The translations under genes and the position numbers were made by a program. Shown here piece by piece: positions 57,201 to 64,000 of a DNA stretch of 64,000 bases. The stretch's first letter is position 1; every line of letters starts with the position of its first letter. The stretch comes from Ceratopteris richardii (taxonomy: Eukaryota > Streptophyta > Polypodiopsida > Polypodiales > Pteridaceae). A model generated the notes under the pieces. It had not been told where the DNA came from. It ran no database searches and saw nothing but the letters and a program-made list of their open reading frames with translations. Location of the stretch: NCBI GenBank assembly GCA_020310875.1, contig CM035417.1, forward strand, positions 110,874,648 through 110,938,647. Direction: 5' to 3'.

Positions 57201-60200
57201 ATGGCTAAAAGCATTTATGTATTTCATATGTTTGCTATTGAAAATAAGTTGGACAGTACCAATTACCCATTATGGGCTTATATGGTGCATCATGTATTGG
57301 TTGCAAAAGGACTGTGGAATATTGTGGAGGGTCTTGAAAAACATCCTATTACAATTGCAAACATAGTTGCGGAAGGTGATGTAGACACTATTGAACATGG
57401 TGATATTTATCATATTCCTATTCATGTTGTGGTTCCTATTGCACTTGCTGCATAGAGAACTTGTTGGGATGGAAGAGATGCTTAGGCACATGTATTGATA
57501 GCCTTCTCTATCAAACATGCCATTATTTCTCACATCCGCTCTTGTAGAACAGCTAAGGATGCTTGGGGTAGAATTACCACTTTATACCAGGCAAGGAATG
57601 AGGCTAGTGTTTCTTACCTCTAAAAACATGTGGAGAGTGAGAACATGAAGAAGATTCTATGGATAGTTTTCTAACAAAGATCAAAGATTTGAAGGAATAG
57701 TTGTTCTATTGCAAGAAGATCGATCTAGGTAGAATAGATCCATTATGTGTTCTATATCAAGCTTTCCCGGCTAGTCAGAAGGGCAAAGGTAAACAACCTT
57801 CTACTAGTAAGCAAAAATCTGCTTATTCTTCACAATCAAAGAAGGATGACAGAGACAAGAAGAGAACATAAAAGCAGAAATTGTTTTGCAAATATCGTAA
57901 AGGAAATGAGCATGTCATAAAGAGTTATCCAAAAGTGGCTACTAAAGAGGCAAGGAAGAAAAAGGTTGGAATGGTTGTTGCAGAGGCCTCTAGACCCAAA
58001 ACAAATTCTACTAATCTTGAGCAGAATGAAGAATGGGCATTTGGCACTAATTGCAATTATGACCCATTTTCTTATGAAGAGTGTATGTCTACGATTGACT
58101 CAAATGTTTGGTACTTTGATAGTGGTACAACCAAACATATTACCTCATAGTATACTTTCTTCACTTCACTCAAGCCTACCCCTATAGGGAGTACTACCAC
58201 ATGCACCAATAACTCCTCTTATCCTATTATGAGAGTTGGTAAGATCATTGTGACTATTGATGATGGTAGTTCTTTTAAATTATCGGATGCTTTATTTATG
58301 CCAAGGATCAAAAAGAATTTAGTATCAGTTTCAGCTTTAGCCAAGAAGGGCTTAGTTGTGAAATTTATTGATGATAGATGTAGAGTTCATGATCTGTTAA
58401 ATGGTGATGTCATTATCCTAGCATTTTATGTGATGGGTTGTATAAGCTCATAAACTATGAAAAATCTATGAATGATTTAGCATGTGCAATACATGATTCT
58501 CAAGCTTTGTCAAATGCAAAGCTTTCGAATGCATGATTTGGTCATTTGAATTTTGTTAGTTTGCTATGCCTGTATAAAACTTAAATGGTGTTCTATCTGC
58601 CCAAACTTGAGGCAAGTGGTAAACATTTCTGTGAACGTTTTATTCTGGACAAAATGCAGCTTTTGTCATTCCCAAAGATGTTTGAGTTCATGTTACTCAG
58701 AAATTGCAGGTTGTTCACACTGATGTCTTTGGTCCTATATAGACATCCTCTTTTGGAAACTTTCTTTACTTTGTGACTTTGATTGATGATTTTTCTAGGC
58801 ATGCATAAGTATATCCATTGAAAGTAAAGTCTGGTGTTTATGTGCTTCAAATAGTTTTTGGTTTTGGTTGAAAATATGTCAGCATGTAAAATGGGCACCC
58901 TCCATTTTGATTGAGGGGGGAATATGTCTTCTAATTTTAATGCATTTTTAGCTGAACATGGGATAAAACATCAGTGTATAGTGTCGTATACACCTCAACA
59001 AAATGGAGTTGTTGAATGGAAGAACAGGTCACTCATGGACGTGGCAAGGTTTATGATCAAGAGTCAAGATTTACCACAGTTTCTGGCTTGAGGCTATTAT
59101 TTGTGCAACATATGTACATAACAGGTGTCCCACTAAGGCATTGCAGTCTATCATGCCATATGAGGCTTGATATGGTTGCAAGCCATCTATTACTCTTCTA
59201 TGCGTTTTTGGCTGTTAGCATATGCATTGGTGCCTAAACAAAAATTAAGGAAATTTGATGATAAAGCAGTGAAATGTTTTTTTTTCTTGGGTATAGTTCT
59301 AAAAGCAAAGGCTATTTTCTATATCATCCATAGATTAAACACATTCTGTTAGCTGTGATGTTCTTTTTTGGGAAGATGTTATTCTCCCATTACTTTCATG
59401 TACCAAGGAGACATCTATTAGCTCCAAAGATATGTATGGTACTTTGCTCCCTCTTTTTATAGGTGGAAAATCTTGTCTTGGTCTGAATGAGGTGATTTCT
59501 CAGCCTATAGGTTTCATGTGATGATGGAGATCATTCCATTTTTTATGTGCATTTACATGATGCACTTGTTGATGAGAGAGCTGATATTGAAGAGGCAAAA
59601 TCTATGCCTAAATGGCTGGTGTAGACTTTGTGAGATAGAAAATTAGATGCACCTTTGTGTTATCATACTTGTTCAAGCTCTAAGAGTGCTTCCTTGGCAT
59701 CAGGTTATTATGATATGGCTGCATATAGTCTTTGTGATGAGGATGAGCTTGTTTTGTTGGATGAAGCACAAAATTCTGAAAATTGGATGGTTACTATGCA
59801 ATTAGAAAATGATACTTGGTCTTTATGTGACTTGCCTCTTGGCAAGAAGGCCATTGGCACGAAGTGGGTATACAAGTTGAAGCATAAGCCTGATGAAACA
59901 GTTGATAGGTATAAGGATAGGCTTGTTGCAAAGGGTTATGCTCAAGAAAGAGACATTGATGTTGATGAGAACTTTGCTCCTACATGCCAAATAACTTCTG
60001 TTCATAGCATTTGTGTACTTGCAGCTCATCACGGTTGGAATATACATCAATTGGACATTAAAACAGCATTTTTGAATGGTTCCTTGGATGAAGAAGTGTA
60101 TGTTTTCTTAGCCTTGTGGCTTTGTGCAAAAAGTGCATGAAAACAAAGTGTGCAGGTTGAAGAAGACATTATATGGTTTAAAGCAAGCACTGCGTGCTTG

Positions 60201-61260
60201 GTATTAAAAGATACATGCCTATCTAATTGCACATCGTTTTGAGAACAGTCCAAGTAAAAGCACCTTATATGTTAAGTGTGCAAATCATATGCTTCACATC
60301 ATTGTTGTCTATGGTGATGTCATGTTAATCACTAGTCCTCATGAGAAGCATATTGTTGATCTTAAGGATGGTTTGCATGCCTCATTTGAGATGTCAGATT
60401 TAGGTCATTCAAATCATTATTTGGGCATTAACTTTATGCAAGTTGATGGCGAAATAGCTTTGTGTCAAATAGAATATAGTGACACATTATTGCAATGTTT
60501 TGGCGTTGAAAATTGCAAACATATTGCAACCCTATGGGGGCAGGTTTATGATTGAGTCTTCATGATGCTGGAGATGCATTTGATGATGTTCTCTATTAGC
60601 AAGATGTTGGATGCTTGATTTACTTATGCATTAGTCGGCGAAATATTCAGTTTGTTGTCTCACAGATGGGCAGGTTTATGCATTGCCCACATGTCAAGAA
60701 TTGGGAGGTGGTTAAGCACATCTTTTGCTACTTGAGTGTTACCCAGCTACTTGGATTGTTTTATCCCAAGGGGGATTCACTTCCGCTAGATTGACATGCT
60801 TTTTTTTGTTTACTCTGACTAGGCTGGTTGCTATGACACTCGTGTATCCACTAGTGGCTTTTGCTTCATGCTTGGTAGCTCATGTATATCTTCGTTGAGC
60901 AAGAAGCAACCTACTGTGGCCACTTCCAACTGTTAGGCTTAGTGCTGAGAGTGTGTGGCTCAGCCGCCTTATGGCTGATTTAGGTGTTGGTCAGTCTTCT
61001 TCCACCACCATCTTCACTAAGAGTCAGAGGCATTGGTAGTTGTGAGGAACCCTATGTTCCATGCTCACAATAAGCACATTGTGTTGCACTACAATTATGT
61101 CGAGGAGAGGTTCTCTATTGGAGAGATCAATTTGGCATATGTGCCCACACAGGAGAACATTGCAGACCTTTTCACAAAGGATTTGCTTAGGGAGAATTTG
61201 GAAGCTTTCCGCAAAGCTTTGAGCTTACTTTTGTGGATGAGATTCCACATAGTAGGGCAC
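57201..61260 (+). pseudogene. copia polyprotein of element B, broken
   Basis: In order: gag (IENKLDSTNYPLWAYM, from ATG 57201), a degenerate knuckle (CKYRKGNEHVIKSY, two zinc ligands lost), protease VWYFDSGTTKHITS (58110), NLVSVSALAKKG, integrase remains near 58710-59230 (HTDVFGP-like; TPQQNGVVEW, catalytic Glu kept), RT KAIGTKWVYKLK and LDIKTAFLNGSLDEEVYV (59850-60110), a damaged YVDD (VVYGDVMLI, first Asp lost, about 60300), and the RNase H end PMFHAHNKHIVLHYNYVEER and NIADLFTKDLL (61033-61200). Numerous stops and shifts rule out activity. Confidence 0.85.
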
Positions 61261-61315
61261 TTCCTTATACATGAGTGCAAGCTCCTTGTTCACCGCATCA
61301 CTCAAAGGGGGGATT

Positions 61316-61457
61316 TGTTGATATATCTAGGTATTGATGTGTGTGAACACATGAGGACCACGAGCACTTTTCCCGTCTTTATGAGTCTTTTTCTCGAGCT
61401 TGTATATTCACCTGTAACGCTAACGGGTTAGTTATCTTTGTACATTCTAGTGATACA
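61316..61457 (+). repeat. truncated 3' LTR of copia element B
   Basis: Matches the first about 140 bp of the 5' LTR at 56650 (shared TATCTTTGTACA.TCTAGTGATA), then similarity stops. Confidence 0.7.
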
Positions 61458-64000
61458 AGCATCAAAATAATATAAAGTAAGATGCTAGAACTTAGGATAC
61501 AAAAACAAGGCAAGGAAGCCTTGACTTATAGGATGCACTTTACACTAGTAAAATGGGTGGGAAAGTAAAGGAAGATATGATTTCTCCCCAATCTCTAATT
61601 ATCATATAATTGGTGTGATACAAGTGTGGTTGAATGGCCTTTCATGTGGATTGTGTCTAAAAATTTTGCATGCATCTCTTTGTGTTCTTAGCTTATGAGA
61701 TATTCAATTTCCTTCATAAGAACATGGACTCAATAGAAACGTGTTATTCTTGAATGAAAAAATAGATGGAATCTTCTTCTAAATATTTTCTAAATTATTT
61801 ACATTTATTAAAAAATTGTACTCACCAAATGTTATTCAATGAAGAGAAGCATTGCATGAAGTACATGCAATAATAGCATATATATAATGTTAAAATCTTG
61901 GAAAGAGTGTATTTTCCAAGCTTTATAGTGAAACATCATATGTTTCCATCTCAAAACTTGAATATTAAGATATTCCTTCATTAGAAGTATTTTGTTCTTT
62001 ACCTATTTTTGAGATAGCTTGCATTTTTAATACTACGTCTTTGAAGCTCGATAGACATATAGGATGTGTGGAGGTAAGAAAACTAAGTGAAGAATATAAA
62101 AGATAAGATAATATCACACACTTGCACTAATCATATTATCCTTTTCTTAAACAATTAAAAGTTCTTAGTTCAAAATATATTACAGTTACTTTTGAGCTTA
62201 TTTATAGGTTGAAAATTATATATCATGCATAGTCTAGACACAATCTTCCCATGTATGACAAATACTTCTTACACCTGCAAGTGCAAGACATGAACAAGTG
62301 CGAAGACCACTATTCACTTCATTAGTGAATTCATAAATTTACATTAAGAACATTAAATAAAAGAATAGATATAATTTGTTATGATCTAAGTTCTATGGGA
62401 TTGTTACTTTCTACATTCCTAAAACTAGAAAATTCACATAAACATGTGTACTATGGATAATTCTTTTATTCGAGCCCCTAACAAAATTAAATCATTCAAG
62501 ATTATTGCAACTTAAGCCCAATAAGGTGAAAGAGTTAGCAAAAACTAGAACCAAAAAAAAATCTAATCATAATTTTGTAATCATGTGAAACATATTCTAA
62601 ACCATATATAAATTGTTCACAAGGTGTAGGGGTGATATCTAAACTAGCAAAGACCCACATGAGCAGCATTCACATTAATATGTTTTATAATTTGGATATT
62701 TCTTATTTCCAAAATTATAACCTCGTTTAGTGTTAATAATGTCTCCATCTTTATATATTGTAAAACTATACATGATGACAAATGACTTTTCATTGCATGA
62801 AGTATTCCATGTGGTGATTGGAATTTTGCAAGCTCAAAATAACCACACACCTTGAATGCTCATAAGGAAAAGAAAAACTTCAAAGCTTGATCATAAGAAA
62901 CTTGAAGATCAAAAGTTTGATGATATTTTAAGAACTTTTTGAATTCTTGAACTTGAAATGTTAACTAAATAAAAACCAAACATTAAGTGAAATTAGAAAA
63001 TTACATGAGAGAAACTTAAAAAAGTATGAAATCCTTAGACAACTACTTTTCTCTCATTTATCTAGAAACTCATCATAATTGATGAGAACTTTTCTTAAAA
63101 AACAAAAATTGCACTAGGATAGTTAGTTCACTTACTTGAAACAAGTAGTAAGATAATACATAAAGATTAAAGTAATGCTTATCATAATTCATAAAATTTA
63201 AGTGTTAATAGTATGGATTTTTTTAGATCTCATTATTTATTTCGTTATGAATTTCATTGTATAGGAATTTTCAACCTTTCTAATTGATTGGATTTAAAAT
63301 CCATAGCCTTTCTTCAAGTGCATCTTTTTAGTTCTTTAACTCATCTTGATCCTCGAGAACTAAGCTAAAGAACAAATTCTATAGCTACAAGTATCTTTAA
63401 CGCATTTGCACTTTTAATTATGCAAGGGATTATGCTACATGACTAATGTTACCAAAACAATTAGATTCATAAATAATTTCCTAATCAAGCCCAAAGATAA
63501 AGAAAAGCTTTTGTTTGATGATGATAGTTAAGTGGATCAAAACGTTGATGTGATAGAGATTAAAACGCTCTAAATTCATTCCTCTTAAACATATTGGGAA
63601 AATGAATGTTTTTTGGGGCAACCTTCTTCTAGGACCCAACATGCATGTTAAAAATAATTGATTTTGATTATTCAAAGTTTGGCCAAATGTCTAGTCAAAT
63701 TGGTCACACTCATCGAAATGTGACTTAAACATTTATTACATATCATGATAGTAGTCTTCAAGAGATATTGAATGATATGAAACACTTGGATTTTTGGGAA
63801 CAATTGAAGGGAAATCAAACCCTAGTTTTTAGAAAATAGATGAGAAGCACTTTTTTCCAAACTATTATACTTCAATGACCTTGCAATTTGAGGATCATAG
63901 AAACACACAAAAAGTAGAAGGAAGAAGAAGAAGAAGAATCTTGGAGAACAACACAACACTAATTGTATAACCAAGTGAATCTATAAAGATATGTGGTCGA
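61458..64000. other. AT-rich region without recognised genes
   Basis: I see no coding frame with family features, no RNA gene and no clear repeat apart from an AAG run near 63925. It may be further worn transposon sequence. Confidence 0.4.

Larger units (their letters stand above)
56650..61457 (+). mobile_element. copia element B (plus), nearly full length but decayed
   Basis: The 5' LTR begins TGTTGATACATTTAGG at 56650. The 3' LTR begins TGTTGATATATCTAGG at 61316, right after AAAGGGGGGATT, and its similarity ends at about 61457, so it is truncated. A possible worn primer-binding site (CCTATCAGAGAAG) follows the 5' LTR near 56884, giving an LTR of about 230 bp. The interior has all copia parts in order with many stops. 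Confidence 0.8.

Noticed and set aside
42185-64000. MADS-domain exon upstream of the I-region exon
   Set aside because: I looked for the conserved MADS-domain wording on the minus strand and found no frame with it, so it is not annotated.

Overview
The window is nuclear DNA of a land plant with a large, repeat-laden genome. The evidence is plant-type Ty1/copia and Ty3/gypsy LTR retrotransposons (several with a primer-binding site for initiator tRNA-Met), a tRNA-type SINE, and one low-copy host gene with the canonical exon structure of an MIKC-type MADS-box transcription factor. The species cannot be read from the sequence. Base composition is AT-rich, genes are sparse, and most open frames are remains of transposons.

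Layout. 1-1200: an unrecognised minus-strand coding remnant, a 14-unit minisatellite of near-perfect hairpins, and a minus-strand TATA box with a short ORF. 2249-9459: a transposase-like gene (DUF7869-type, tentative name) with several in-frame stops. It is split by a 5.06-kb LTR element (4178-9233) whose only long ORF is a gag-like protein. The LTRs of that element begin with what looks like a captured copia polyprotein tail and contain tRNA-like Pol III boxes. 9485-12011: a 5'-truncated copia element. 13503-19839: a complete copia element with near-identical 963-bp LTRs and an uninterrupted 1446-codon polyprotein. 19840-26031: decayed minus-strand copia pieces, a CT-rich tract, an exon-like stretch of unknown kind and a run of 26 C. 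26032-37736: a minus-strand copia element (5-bp target duplication CAAGT) inserted into an older minus-strand copia. It is itself split by a pol-less gypsy-like element at 31204-36636 (4-bp duplication AAAT), giving three nesting levels.

39618-42177: seven exons of an MIKC MADS-box gene on the minus strand, covering the I region, K domain and C terminus. The first exon, which would encode the DNA-binding MADS domain, is not visible. A SINE with an 18-bp target duplication sits in the last intron, a GC-rich block in another, one intron uses a GC donor, and a long CT/GA microsatellite lies next to the I-region exon. 42330-64000: more transposon remains, including a decayed copia integrase (minus), two plus-strand copies of one other copia family (47.1-49.3 kb and 56.65-61.46 kb), and a pair of gypsy-like long repeats that cut off the first of these. 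AT-rich DNA with no recognisable gene fills the rest.

Functionally the window is one regulatory gene in a transposon graveyard. Only the copia element at 13.5-19.8 kb looks young and possibly able to move by itself. The two gag-only elements would need polymerase supplied in trans.
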